Origin: Paragorgia papillata
Lineage: Eukaryota; Cnidaria; Anthozoa; Scleralcyonacea; Coralliidae
DNA length: 64,000 bases
Reading direction: 5' to 3'
Assembly: GCA_035771165.1 (NCBI GenBank)
Contig: JAWNZC010000367.1
Location: 902,001-966,000, forward strand
The notes under the pieces were generated by a model, which worked only from the letters and a program-made list of their open reading frames with translations, did no database searches and was not told where the DNA came from. The position numbers and the translations under genes are program-made. Shown here in pieces: positions 30,066 to 41,422 of the stretch. Within the stretch, counting starts at the first letter, position 1, and every line of letters starts with the position of its first letter.

Positions 30066-32400
30066 TGTAATGTAATGTGTTGATTGCATTGTACTGTATT
30101 GTATTGTACTGTGTTGCGTGTGTTGTGTTGTGTTGTGTTGTGTTGTGTTGTGTTGTGTTGTGTTGTGTTGTGTTGTGTTGTGTTATTGTGTTGTGTTGCG
30201 TTGTTGTGTTGTGTTGTGTTGTGTTGTGTTGTGTTATTGTGTTGTGTTGCGTTGTTGTGTTGTGTTGTGTTGTGTTGTGTTGTGTTGTGTTGTGTTGTGT
30301 TGCGTTGCGTTGTAGTGCGTTGTGTTGTGTTGCGTTGTGTTGTGTTGTGTTGTGTCGTGTCGTGTTGTGTTGTGGTGCGTTGTGTTGTGTTGCGTTGCGT
30401 TGCGTTGCGTTGCGTTGTGTTGTGTTGTGTTGTGTTGTGTTGTGTTGTGTTGTGTTGTGTTGCGTTGTTGTGTTGTGTTGTGTTGTGTTGTGCTATTGTG
30501 TTGTGTTGTGTTGTGTTGTGTTGTGTTGTGTTGTGTTGTGTTGTGTTGTGTTGTGTTGTGTTATTGTGTTGTGTTGCGTTGTTGTGTTGTGTTGTGTTGT
30601 GTTGTGTTGTGTTGTGTTGTGTTGTGTTGTGTTGTGTTGTGTTGTGTTGTGTTGTGTTGTGTTGTGTTGTGTTGCGTTGCGTTGCGTTGCGTTGTAGTGC
30701 GTTGTGTTGTGTTGCGTTGTGTTGTGTTGTGTTGTGTCGTGTCGTGTTGTGTTGTGTTGTGTTGCGTGTTGTGTTGTGTTGCGTTGTTGCGTTGCGTTGC
30801 GTTGTGTTGTGTTGTGTTGTGTTGTGTTGCGTTGTTGTGTGTTGTGTTGTGTTGTGCTTTTGTTGTGTTGTGTTTTGTTGTGTTGTGTTGTGTTGTGTTG
30901 TGTTGTGTTGTGTTGTGTTGTGTTGTGTTGTGTTGTGTTGTGTTGCGTTGTTGTGTTGTGTTGTGTTGTGTTGTGGTGCGTTGCGTTGCGTTGCGTTGCG
31001 TTGCGTTGCGTTGCGTTGCGTTGTGTTGTGTTGTGTTGTGTTGCGTTGTTGTGTTGTGTTGTGTTGTGTTGTGTTGTGTTGTGTTGTGCTATTGTGTTGT
31101 GTTGTGTTGTGTTGTGTTGTGTTGCGTTGCGTTGCGTTGCGTTGCGTTGCGTTGTAGTGCGTTGTGTTGTGTTGTGTTGTGTTGTGTTGTGTTGTGTTGT
31201 GTTGTGTTGTGTTGTGTTGTGTTGTGTTGTGTTGTGTTGTGTTGTTGTGTTGTGTTGCGTTGTTGTGTTGTGTTGTGTTGTGTTGTGTTGTGTTGTGTTA
31301 TTGTGTTGTGTTGTGTTGCGTTGTTGTGTTGTGTTGTGTTGTGTTGTGTTGTGTTGTGTTGTGTTGTGTTGTGTTGTGTTGTGTTGTGTTGTGTTGTGTT
31401 GCGTTGCGTTGTAGTGCGTTGTGTTGTGTTGCGTTGTGTTGTGTTGTGTCGTGTCGTGTTGTGTTGTGGTGCGTTGTGTTGTGTTGCGTTGCGTTGCGTT
31501 GCGTTGCGTTACGTTGTGTTGTGTTGTGTTGTGTTGTGTTGTGTTGCGTTGTTGTGTTGTGTTGTGTTGTGTTGTGCTATTGTGTTGTGTTGTGTTGTGT
31601 TGTGTTGTGTTGTGTTGTGTTGTGTTGTGTTGTGTTGTGTTGTGTTGTGTTGTGTTGTGTTGTGTTGTGTTGTGTTGTGTTGTGTTTTGTTGTGTTGCGT
31701 TGTTGTGTTGTCTTGTGTTGCGTTGTTGTGTTGTGTTGTGTTGTGGTGCGTTGCGTTGCGTTGCGTTGCGTTGCGTTGCGTTGTGTTGTGTTGCGTTGTT
31801 GTGTTGTGTTGTGTTGTGTTGTGTTGTGTTGTGTTGTGTTGTGTTGTGTTGTGTTGTGCTATTGTGTTGTGTTGTGTTGTGTTGTGTTGTGTTGTGTTGT
31901 GTTGCGTTGCGTTGCGTTGCGTTGCGTTGCGTTGTAGTGCGTTGTGTTGTGTTGCGTTGTGTTGTGTTGTGTCGTGTCGTGTTGTGTTGTGGTGCGTTGT
32001 GTTGTGTTGCGTTGCGTTGCGTTGCGTTGCGTTGTGTTGTGTTGTGTTGTGTTGTGTTGCGTTGTTGTGTTGTGTTGTGTTGTGCTATTGTGTTGTGTTG
32101 TGTTGTGTTGTGCTGTGTTGTGTTGTGTTGTGTTGTGTTGTGTTGCGTTGTTGTGTTGTGTTGTGTTGCGTTGTTGTGTTGTGTTGTGTTGTGGTGCGTT
32201 GCGTTGCGTTGCGTTGCGTTGCGTTGCGTTGCGTTGCGTTGTGTTGTGTTGTGTTGCGTTGTTGTGTTGTGTTGTGTTGTGTTGTGTTGTGTTGTGCTAT
32301 TGTGTTGTGTTGTGTTGTGTTGTGTTGTGTTGTGTTGTGTTGCGTTGTTGTGTTGTGTTGTGTTGCGTTGTTGTGTTGTGTTGTGTTGTGTTGCGTTGCG
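30066..32400. repeat. 2.3-kb TTGTG/TTGCG satellite with higher-order repeats
   Basis: The array is built of pentamers TTGTG and TTGCG with occasional TTATTG, TTGTTG, TAGTG and TCGTG variants. Variant blocks recur in order: gttgtagtgcg near 30312, 30694, 31153, 31412 and 31935; tgtcgtgtcgtgttgtg near 30355, 30736, 31450 and 31972. Runs of four to eight TTGCG follow these. This indicates segmental amplification of blocks and not only slippage. Open frames up to 702 codons on the plus strand and 636 on the minus strand arise because the unit lacks stop codons. Confidence 0.97.
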
Positions 32401-32670
32401 CAACCTCGTACCCAGTGTTTTTCACTCTAGTGAGAGAAAAACCCTGGTAGGAGCTGCATGCTGACGCCAATTATTTTTTTCGGCAAAGTAATATTGTGTT
32501 CGGAGTCGGCTAGCGTCAGCGTCATGATTTTCCTACTTTTATTATAAATATTATCACTCGCGATATTTCCCATTGAATGTAAAAACATAATATCAGTCTT
32601 GAGCAATGTCATTAAGTAAAGCTGTACCAGAAAGTCCAAGAAAATCTGCGCAACTCAAAATATAAACACA

Positions 32671-32967
32671 AATTGCTGTCGCCTGTGTCGTTCTGTTTGT
32701 GATGTGCGACACTCAAAAAAAGATCTTATCGGCCGCGGAAGATATATACTGTACTTCAATTTCCAATGTCGACTCACTTCCACGTTTGGTCTGCAGAGTT
32801 TGTGAAAGGCGACTTTACAGTTTCGAGACCTTCAAGTATGTTTTTTCTGAAAGCCAAGGCATTTTTACTAGAGTTAAACGATGCAGTACTTCCACTCCTC
32901 AACGGCATTTAAAAAAGATGGAAATGGGACCTTTATTTACTTCAACCGAAAACCAACATGACAAAAG
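32671..32967 (+). pseudogene. ZAD-like zinc-finger exon, frameshifted
   Basis: One frame reads NCCRLCRSVC from 32671; another, from about 32699, reads SLPRLVCRVCERRLYSF then ETFKYVFSESQ. Two CxxC pairs with an intervening LP..vC..C..rL..f pattern resemble the ZAD (zf-AD) dimerisation domain. The frames switch near an A7 run at 32714-32720, so this is either decayed or hides a sequencing error. The exon would end at a donor aaag|gtacgt (32967). No downstream partner was recognised, so it may be a host gene start or transposon-derived. Confidence 0.5.
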
Positions 32968-33669
32968 GTACGTAAAAAAATGGGCTGTTGTTCTTTCATA
33001 TGTTTCGTTTTCATGTTTTTGCGACCGATTTTGACAAACGTAAAACCTCTATCCTTCCCCAACAATAATCGACAGAAACTCATCAAAAATGAAAAACTCC
33101 TGAAACTCGGCACAATATAAACTATCTGTTTATTAGTTAATTCATGTTTCCGACTCCAAATTTCTCTCTCCCCTTCTTGAATCGCAGATATCATTAAAAT
33201 TATACAAAACAGCAGTTGGTTTACAGCTTTCAAATAACGAACAAGTTACGCCCAACGTGAACGTTTCAAACGTAAACAAATGCGAAAAAACTATCACGCC
33301 TAACGGTTGATTGCAAATGGTAGGGATTAATTCAATTCAATGGATTTTGCTAGGAACAGCTTTATTAATGATTGTTTTAGTCCTGCTAAATGTCCAATGT
33401 AGTGCGACCACCGTGTTTTTGAAGAAATTATTTGGTCCTTAGCGTAGGATCCAAGATAGGTTGGAACTATTTCCAGGTCTGTTTACTTGAACGACGTTTT
33501 CTCACCCAAATCACAATCGGCAGTCAACTTTTCGACGCCAAAACAAAGATCGACAGTTGCTCCAGACTGGACAACTTTAAAGATGGTCGGTACATTCCTG
33601 ACAAAGTTAAGAACTCTCTTCGCTCTTTTACGTTTATATTGATTTAGATTTAAAATAATTCAATTTATA

Positions 33670-34965
33670 TAGGAAGAAAATTAGGATACTTAACGAACTC
33701 ACTGTTAATTACTCGATACTTAAGCCTGACAAGGATAATGGCCTTGTCATATTGAAACGTAGTGATTATATCGCATCTGTTAATTCTCTTTTCTCTGACC
33801 CACTTAAATTTAAAAGAATTTCTTCCGACCCTACGTCTACTAGGCTTTCTTCATTACAAAGTTATCTCTCTACCCTTCTTAAACGTGATGAAATTTCAGA
33901 ATCTGAATACGCTTTTTTAAGACCGAAATCTGCGCATTTTGGTCGGGCACATGGCCTTCCTAACACACACAAAAGTTTCTCTTCGTTACCTAAATTTCGA
34001 CCGATTGTTGACACCACTAATAGTCCTAATACTCCGCATTACAACGTTGGTAAATTTCTATCTATAATTTGTTAAATCCGCTCACCCACAATGAATTTAC
34101 CCTTTCCGATTCGTTTCAAGCCGTATCCGATATGAACTCTATTCCAAAAGACTTGTTTTCAGTTTGTTTCGTTTGATGTTGTTTCCTTATTCACTAACGT
34201 CCCTCTTCTAAAAACAGTCAACATTATATTAGATCGTATTTTCAATGAAAAGTCAATTGATACTAATCTTAGTAAACGAACTTTAGTAAACGATTTTAGA
34301 TCCATGTAACAAAACCGCTTTTTCTTTTAATCATCAGCTCTATGAACAAGTTGATGGTGTATCAATGGGTTCTTCTCTCGGTCCTGTACTCGCCAACATT
34401 ATCCTTACTGAATTCGAAAAACTAATTGTTTCAGATCTTATTAATTCCGGTATAATTAAGTTTTACAGACGTTATGTTGATGACACTTTAGTACTCATCA
34501 AGCCTTCCGATATCTCTACTGTGTTAGAGAAATTCAACTCTTTCGACAAAAATCTTGATTTCACCGTTGACACTTTTGATAATGGACTCGTCCATTTTTT
34601 AGATATTAAAATATCTGCTGATGGTACTGATATTTATCGAAAAGATACTCACACCGGTCAGTATACACAATTTTCCAGTTTCGAACCTTTTCCTCGTAAA
34701 ACCGCTTGGATAAAATCCCTATTTCACCGCGCTTTTAAAATTTGCATCTCTAAAGAATTGTTTGAAAATCAAATCTCCAATATTAAATCTTTTATGTCTT
34801 GGAACGGTTTTCCTAACAGCATCAAAAATCTTTTGCTTAATAAATTAAAGAAAAAACATCTTTCTTCGGCTTCGTCTACTTAGCAAGAAGATAATCTTCC
34901 AAAAATTTGGTTTCGTATTCCATATCTCGGTAACCGTGGTGAAAACCTAGTTAAGGCTTAATTTT
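33670..34965 (+). pseudogene. Penelope-like element reverse transcriptase, decayed
   Basis: The N-terminal part is LKPDKDNGLVILKRSDY (33720-), then FGRAHGLPNTHK and LPKFRPIVDTTNSPNT (33935-34050). Motif A (SFDVVSLFTNVPL) is in another frame near 34165-34205. The frame 34365-34883 has GSSLGPVLANIILTEFEKLI, the catalytic YVDDTLVL (34473-34496) and the LDIKI segment. IPYLGNRGENLVKA follows in another frame at about 34920-34960. The KPDKgNGvVI start and spacing are typical of Penelope-like elements. Stops and shifts break the centre, and no GIY-YIG endonuclease follows, so it is truncated. Confidence 0.85.
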
Positions 34966-35042
34966 ATTGTCATTTATAATACTAAAAATATTATTTTATT
35001 TTATTAGTATTTAATTATTATTTGATTTAATTAGTATTTAAA

Positions 35043-35110
35043 TCTCCCAGCCCGGCTCATGTCAACAGCCCCGAATTTATAACATAAAACAGATTTCTTG
35101 CCAGCTGTCT
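35043..35110 (+). repeat. Dispersed repeat shared with 42588-42675
   Basis: aatctcccagcccggctcatg, tcaacagcccc and ttgccagctgtctg appear in the same order at 42588-42675 with a small insertion there. It is probably a MITE end of the agcccggctcatg family. Confidence 0.65.
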
Positions 35111-35334
35111 GGGCTTTTGAGGGAGGTGCATATATATATACGATTCACAGCAGTTTATCACGAGGAAAACCTGTCGGTGTGGCGATTACAAAACGACAAC
35201 AATAGAGCGTGTTTTTCCGGAAATTCACAAGAACTTGTGCATGTCATCAGTCTCATATTTCTCATATTTCGAAGTATTGTTTGCGTTCGATCTTCGATCA
35301 ATTAAGAATATATCGAAAGATACTTGACCTGGTA

Positions 35335-35602
35335 ATGTCGTCTACCTCTGGTTCTAATGCTGATAGCCAAAATGACTAGACTAGGATGTAAACATTATTC
35401 CGGGATACGTAATCGAGATCGAAGACGAAGTAAAACTGTTTAGGCTATTACCTGAGGACGAATCATCAGAATGCATTGTCAAGCCGTATAAAGACGAGTC
35501 GATTGCAGATGAATTTAGGATCGCAAATTTAATGAGCAAATGCGACTTGAAAAATATCTTCTACGATGGCTATAAATTCGCTTTGCGGGGCACAATAAGG
35601 TG
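35335..35602 (+). pseudogene. Unknown coding remnant
   Basis: An ATG frame (MSSTSGSNADSQND) ends at 35379 and a different frame then runs from 35385 to 35602 with a protein-like composition: IPGYVIEIEDEVKLFRLLPE, then KPYKDESIADEFRIANL and LKNIFYDGYKFALRG. I do not recognise the family. The shift between frames suggests a decayed gene or an intron. It lies just after the repeat at 35043, so it may be transposon-borne. Confidence 0.35.
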
Positions 35603-35609
35603 AAGGTTG

Positions 35610-36700
35610 TTACAACTATACAACTCCATCAATTTTATCAAGAATCTTGTTCGAATCAGCTATGAATACAAGGTTGTTACTGACAAGTACACAGTCGCAT
35701 CATTGCTTTTACCATAGGCTTTAAAAGCAGTAGATACATGCAGTAGATAAAATTACTCAAATCCGGCATGACAGTGTACTTTACGTGCGTGCCGTGGTTA
35801 TACATAATTGCCGTAGGCCGACAAATCATGCTTAACGACATAGACGGAACAACCAAAACTCGCAATATGGGCTTTCGATCTGTCAAAATAGCACCCTGAT
35901 AAAAAGGTTCAACGCAGATTAAATAAAATCTGCACAATTGCAAATTTTAGTACAACTCTGATGCGTGCTTCTTTATGAATCACAGGCTTCAGTAGTAACC
36001 CATTCAGTCATTGTTCAGCAACTGACAGTTTGACCATTGTTATATAATATACATGCTTTGTTTTGTACACTGCACAATAACATTAGTCATTTATTACTTA
36101 TCGAGTTTAACAATGGTTCAAAGTTTTGGTATGAATGATGGAACAAAGAGAATAGTTTGTTTTCCGAACAAGGGTTGCTTGCTTAATACGTATTTATTGT
36201 GGTTTTAATCAGTAGCAAGAAACTTTTTATGTACGTGCACTAGTTCCTTTTTATCATTCCCTCACTCTGAAACTAAAGATTTTTATTTGTTTGTTAATAA
36301 AAGGTTTGGTCTACTTTAAAGGGAAATCTACATTTCCTCCTGTCAGATATAAAGTGGATTATAAATCTATACTAACCAGGTTTCTTTTTGTTGAAATGAC
36401 AATTACTTCTTGTTCAGCTTGTTCACGTTGATGTGGTTTTACCGTTTATGTTCCCATTTTCACATAGTTATTTAGGCTCTACATTGTAACTGAAACAATA
36501 TTGTTCAAACCACAACTAATGTAAGTTACCGATCAATTTTCATGAAGGTCGTGCACTGGAGTCAATAATAGTGTATGTCAATCAATTACAAGCAAAGTGG
36601 GGGTTAGAGCTATACTCACCTTTGCTATAATGAAGGTAATCTGACTCGTGTCATGAAATTCTTTCCTCGGCCACAAAAGGAGATTTGAATTAATGTTAGG
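35610..36700. other. No recognisable gene
   Basis: AT-rich, only short frames (for example 35677-35943 minus), none with known motifs. Confidence 0.4.
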
Positions 36701-36711
36701 ATTCGTTTACA

Positions 36712-36840
36712 TCTAAACTAAACCAATTCTTTGTAAATTTAGTTCATGCAAGTTTCAAAACCACAGTACGATCCTAATCAATCGCGTGAGCCCAGTTAAC
36801 CGGGCTAGCCCGGCTCATGTAAACTGTCCCTTAAATTATA
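36712..36840 (+). repeat. agcccggctcatg-family repeat, uninterrupted copy
   Basis: It reads catctaaactaaaccaattc, then gatcctaatcaatcgcgtga, then gggctagcccggctcatg. The same sequence starts at 40050 but is cut within ggctagcc by the 2.28-kb element at 40157-42438 and resumes at 42439. This copy is therefore a related empty site for that insertion. Confidence 0.8.
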
Positions 36841-37304
36841 ATTTATAGTGCATTTGGTAGATTGGGAATTTCTTTAAAGTCACAATTCACAAAATATGAA
36901 ATTTTAAAAGTTCAGCAATGCAGCATCACGCACATAAAAAGGCCTGCTTTAATTCGGTACTAACTGCGCTTTATAAATTATAGATCGTGTTTACAGTGAT
37001 AATATTGTACACTTCGTGATCGATCTAAGACAGACCCGAGACAAAATGATCTTTGTATAAACTGTCATAAAATTCAAGATCTTTTAAGAATCGAATATAA
37101 TTATTGATCTCAGACTTCGCCAATATATACGCGGTTCACACTGATAAAAAATGTCATACAATAAGATACAATATCAATCAATGCTTACAACTTACTGCTT
37201 CCATGTTTGAACAGAAGATTTCTGAAAATTTTTGCGCAGAAAATTTCTACATGTATCGTGATTTTGTCCTCGAAAAGGTAGAGAAGACGACTTGAGGGGC
37301 TAAA

Positions 37305-37515
37305 GGCCTGGCCAAACGCTTTCAACATTTCATGCAACATCGTTCAACATTGATGAACGCATGTTGAACGAAAATTTGAACATGTTCAAATTTCGTTCAA
37401 CATCATTCAACATCATTCAACAGGGTGGCCAAACGCTTTCAACATGTTGAATCACGGTTGAATTCAATAATGTTGAACGATGTTGCATGAAATGTTGAAA
37501 GCGTTTGGCCAGGCC
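37305..37515. mobile_element. 211-bp palindromic MITE
   Basis: The ends ggcctggccaaacgctttca and the complement (to 37515) continue into catttcatgcaacatcgttc arms. The interior has repeats of gttcaacat. No coding capacity. Confidence 0.85.
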
Positions 37516-37559
37516 ATAAAGGTGAAGACCAGATCAGTGTCCTGTCGACACGAAAATAT

Positions 37560-37815
37560 TGATACGTTACTGTAAACCGTGTCGACCTATCGACGCAAAG
37601 GAGAAAAGTTCTGAACCTGTCGACATATAAATGGAGAAAAGTTTTGAACCTGTCGACATATGAAAGGAGAAAAGTTTTGAACCTGTCGACCTGTCGACAT
37701 ATGAAAGGAGAAAATTCCTGAACCTGTCGACCTGTCGACATATGAAAGGAGAAAAGTTTTGAACGTGTCGACATGTCGACGTAAACTAACGAAAACACTA
37801 AACCTGTCGACATAA
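37560..37815. repeat. Minisatellite, gaacctgtcgac units
   Basis: About six copies of a 40-55 bp unit containing ctgtcgacatatgaaaggag and aaaagttttgaac, some with a doubled ctgtcgac. The overlapping minus-strand frame (37439-37813) is an artefact. Confidence 0.85.
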
Positions 37816-38012
37816 AAGGTATTAATCTTGATATATTGAACCTACTTATTAAAGCTGTCGACTCATAAGAATAAGAGTTTTATACACAAGACATGTTGAC
37901 GAACGACTTCTAACAAACGTACAACATATACAGTATCATAACGTCCAACATATATAGTATCATCGTGACGTAGCTGGTGAGTTCTTACACGGCACATAAG
38001 CCTCAGCTAATT

Positions 38013-38515
38013 GTAACCAAAAGTCGAGTGTCGAGAGTCGAGAAAAAAAGTCGAGAGTCGAGACAAAAAAGTCGAGACAAAGAAGTCGAGGGTCGAGAGA
38101 GAAAAAACAAACAATATATATATATATATATATATACAAACGAGCACGTATGATTTTGTTCACGGAATGTCGGAAAGTGCTCAATACCATAAAGGTAGAG
38201 CGAATATAGTATAGTTTAAGTGGCTTACCTCAAAATGTTGAGTGTCGCAACTGTCAATTTCACGCGGGGCGATCTCAACTGTCAGTTTCACGCGGGGCGA
38301 TCTAAGTTTGCGCTTAACATTGGCGACGTTTGGTCACTATATTTGGGTCAGATTTTTCACAGTTTATTATTAGAACTTAGTACATTATCACCTCGGTTTT
38401 CTTTGATGTACCGCGATTGTTTAATTTTAATAGTTACTCCCAACAAGTTAATTGCTCCGGGCTAATATATCTCTCGACTCTCGACGTTTAGTCTCGACAC
38501 TCGACTTTTGGTTAC
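38013..38515. mobile_element. Inverted-repeat element with tcgag arrays
   Basis: The ends gtaaccaaaagtcgagtgtc (38013) and its complement (to 38515) bound a segment with gtcgagagtcgag repeats on the left and ctcgactctcgac on the right. A TA dinucleotide run is at 38117-38138. A frame at 38220-38465 has no known motif. The array motif resembles the arms of the element at 46170. Confidence 0.65.
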
Positions 38516-38521
38516 ACTTAA

Positions 38522-39817
38522 CCTGAGTATCAGTCTCTCTTTGAAAGAGAGCCTGACACAAATCATTGATTCTTCTCCTCCGCCCCCTATTCATGTGACG
38601 CACCATATCCAATAAAAATCACTTCCTGTTTTGTATTACGTGTGTCTATAAAAAGCTTCACCGAACAAATTAACATCTAACCAAATCGAACGTCAAAAAA
38701 TTCATTGCTTGTGCATAAACATCTTCAAACACGCGTTTATTCAGTTTTCAAGTAATCTTTCGAAGTGCCAATGCCGAAGTAAAATCTAGTACTGTATACT
38801 GCAATGAACCAGCAATTTGCAATTAGGGAAATTATTTATACGATCGGGATTCGGGAACCAACAAATATTTTAATATTTGATTACAACAATTCTCAAATAT
38901 ATTTGTAATTTTTATATATCTCTTGTTTTTTATCTCTGTCGACTCTCGACTTGGCTTTGTCTCGACTCTCGACTTCTTTGTCTCGACTCTCGACTTTTTT
39001 GTCTCGACTCTCGACGTTTAGTCTCGATGTTTAGTCAACAAATATTTTAATATTTGATTACAAACAATTCTCAAATATATTTCCAGATATTTTAATTAAT
39101 GCACAACGGCAATTCCGATTTTCATTCGGAAAGCCACAACATTTTAAATGTTTTCACCAAACGTTTTGATGTTTCACCCCATTTCAACAACGGCTTTAGC
39201 TTGGCGACGAGACAATAATTTGTCTCACGCGTTTCAGTTCAGATTCAGACATTCAGTCAAGCAAAGGCTGCAAAGCGGGCTTGATATGGTTTGTATTCAG
39301 ACTTTATACGTACAGTACTTGCGTATAAGTTCCAGTAGACTATAAATTACGGACACTGCGTTCGCTTTTCCGATCAGAATGAACTTTCAAGCGCAATTGT
39401 TTCTTCCCGTAGTCAGACGACAAGACAGCAGCAGTGTTTTGTTTTGACAGCTCTTGCTCTTCCTTCACGCATAGTATTACGGGAAAAACGCGGAGGTTCC
39501 TTCTTCAGCTTCTTTAATCGCTCTTGTCCATGAAAATGGCAAAAACGCTAACGCCGGTAAATTTGAGAAAACACAAACTTTCTAGTCGGAGTCTGGGCGG
39601 CTTCTCGGCAATTCCAACGAAGAACTTTCGATTTTCGAATCAGTTAATTACTTAATTCCGTTGATTATTTCCGGCTTTTGTCTCTCAACCAATCAGGGTT
39701 TCGTCCAGATTCTGGATGAAGAACACGGGTCTATGAATTGATTTGTGTCAGGCCCTTCTTTTTCTCTCCGTTCTCCGCCCCAGTCCCCAGAAGAAAAAGA
39801 AGGGCGTGATACTCAGG
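38522..39817. mobile_element. Inverted-repeat element, ends cctgagtatca
   Basis: cctgagtatca plus gcctgacacaaatca on the left (38522-38570) pair with tgatttgtgtcaggc and gatactcagg on the right (39740-39817). A 47-bp block is directly repeated at 38860-38906 and 39037-39083, on either side of a ctcgactctcgac array (38937-39025). No transposase was seen. Confidence 0.55.
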
Positions 39818-40049
39818 CTATGTTACACTCGCCTCAGCTACTGGCTGCAAGCAAAGATGTCAGGATGATTAGCCTCCAGTTTTTTCCTTCCGCTTAAAAA
39901 CAGGCAATCAGTGGACGGTCTGTCCACTCCAATGAGATCGAGAGTGTCGTCGAAGTTGAACAGAGTAAAGCGTGGGTATTTTTAAGGTCAATTAAAACAA
40001 ATATACCTTGGTGGCAGTGCGGAGTCCCAAGCCGCTTCTGGTACCATGC

Positions 40050-40156
40050 GTACATCTAAACTAAACCAATTCTTCTTTGTACATTTAGTTTACGCGAGTT
40101 TCAAATCCACAGTAAGATCCTAATCAATCGCGTGAACCCAGTTAACCGGGCTAGCC
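40050..40156 (+). repeat. agcccggctcatg-family repeat, left half of split copy
   Basis: Parallel to 36712-36810, it stops at ggctagcc (40149-40156), where the 40157-42438 element inserted. The right half resumes at 42439 with a second ggctagcc and runs to about 42467. Confidence 0.75.
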
Positions 40157-40755
40157 CATTGAACTCTATATAAAGACTGGAACGATAACTTGGGGGGAAA
40201 TTTTGAAGCCAACATGGGGGCCGCCATGCAGGTAGCTCCAGTCCCTTTTCACAAAATGGCGTCGAAAAAAATAGGTTGAAAACCGACAAATTTTGTCACT
40301 TTAACTTCATCTGACGAATTTCTTTCTTTTCTCAGACCATACTAGGACAAAACAGCTTTTGACTCAAGTACTTACAAAGAAGAAACATTGTTCAACTACC
40401 AAAATATTTCACGAACAAAACGAAGTTCGGTCGAAAAGCCGCACGAAAATGTTTGGTTTATCTGAGTTTTCAGGGCTTCCCGGGAGAGTTTTGAGATTTT
40501 ATAGCATCATTTATTTAGTTACATCTTAGACCTTGCTTTCTAATGAATATCTAAGCATTCAGAAACTAACTTTTAACAGTTAAAATAAAGATTAGATTAG
40601 TAAAAACAATCTTCGTGAAACATCCAGTCTTTTTCGCATCTCCCCAGTCCTTTTCTGGCTGGCAGAGCGCAATTATCATGTAAACAAATTTCAAAGAACC
40701 ATTCAGAAAAGTTGAATAAAGAGTCTATTTATTTGTAATGTGTAAGTAATAAAAC

Positions 40756-40866
40756 ATGCCGTATAACTGTGTAGTCTGTGGGTACCAAGGTGAACAAAAA
40801 AAATTGGACTGTCATGAAGAAAATGAAATTTCTAGAGTCGAATGAAACATACATTGCATTTCACAG
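40756..40866 (+). pseudogene. THAP-like first exon, frameshifted
   Basis: ATG at 40756 opens MPYNCVVCGYQGEQ (MPxxC..C start of a THAP zinc finger). A second frame ends SNETYIAFHR just before a cag|gtgaga donor; a THAP domain has its conserved sFHrFP at that place. The two frames differ by one base, so the exon is decayed. Family call is inference from motif order and transposon context. Confidence 0.4.
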
Positions 40867-40920
40867 GTGAGACTTGTTTTTCTTGAAAATGGAAATAATT
40901 ACTATCATATCAGTCAAAGA

Positions 40921-41422
40921 GGGTGTTTATATGGACGTGACCCAGCCCAGGGACCTGGGCTAGCCCACTTAAATGAAATCTCACTTATGCTGTTATTTCT
41001 TGTTAATTTTCATCTAATTGTGTTTATATGAGAGCTGGGTCAGCCTGCCTAGCCAAGATCTCGCTTTGTGAGACCAAGATCTTGGTTATCCAGGCTGTTG
41101 TTCACCAAGTAAACAGTAACATGATTGACCAGGCTGGCCTCACCTACCTGGGCTGGCATTAAAAGCTTCGTACATGCAATAAAATTTGTTTTATCAGCTT
41201 TTTTCAACATATAAACAATCCACAAGTTCTGCTTGTTCATGTACAGTTCATATTTAAAACCAACAAGACTTTATGTCTTACCAAAACTGATAAATTATAC
41301 AATTAGCACAACAAGCAAGCCAGCCCAGCTAGCCCTTCTTATGTAAAGACAATAAAAATCATCTTGGCAAAGGAAGCTAGCTTGAGTACCCGAGCTGGCT
41401 CGCCTCCATATAAACACCCCCT
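40921..41422. mobile_element. 502-bp MITE nested in the P-like element
   Basis: The ends gggtgtttatatgga (40923) and tccatataaacaccccc (to about 41422) are inverted. The interior has several gggctagcc / ggctggc phrases related to the surrounding repeat family. Confidence 0.6.

Noticed and set aside
30077..32464. Very long open frames (VLCC-rich, plus strand; NTTQH-rich, minus strand)
   Set aside because: They are read-through of a pentanucleotide satellite without stop codons on either strand; composition is wholly dictated by the repeat.
37439..37813. 124-codon minus-strand frame with VDRF repeats
   Set aside because: It coincides with the gaacctgtcgac minisatellite.
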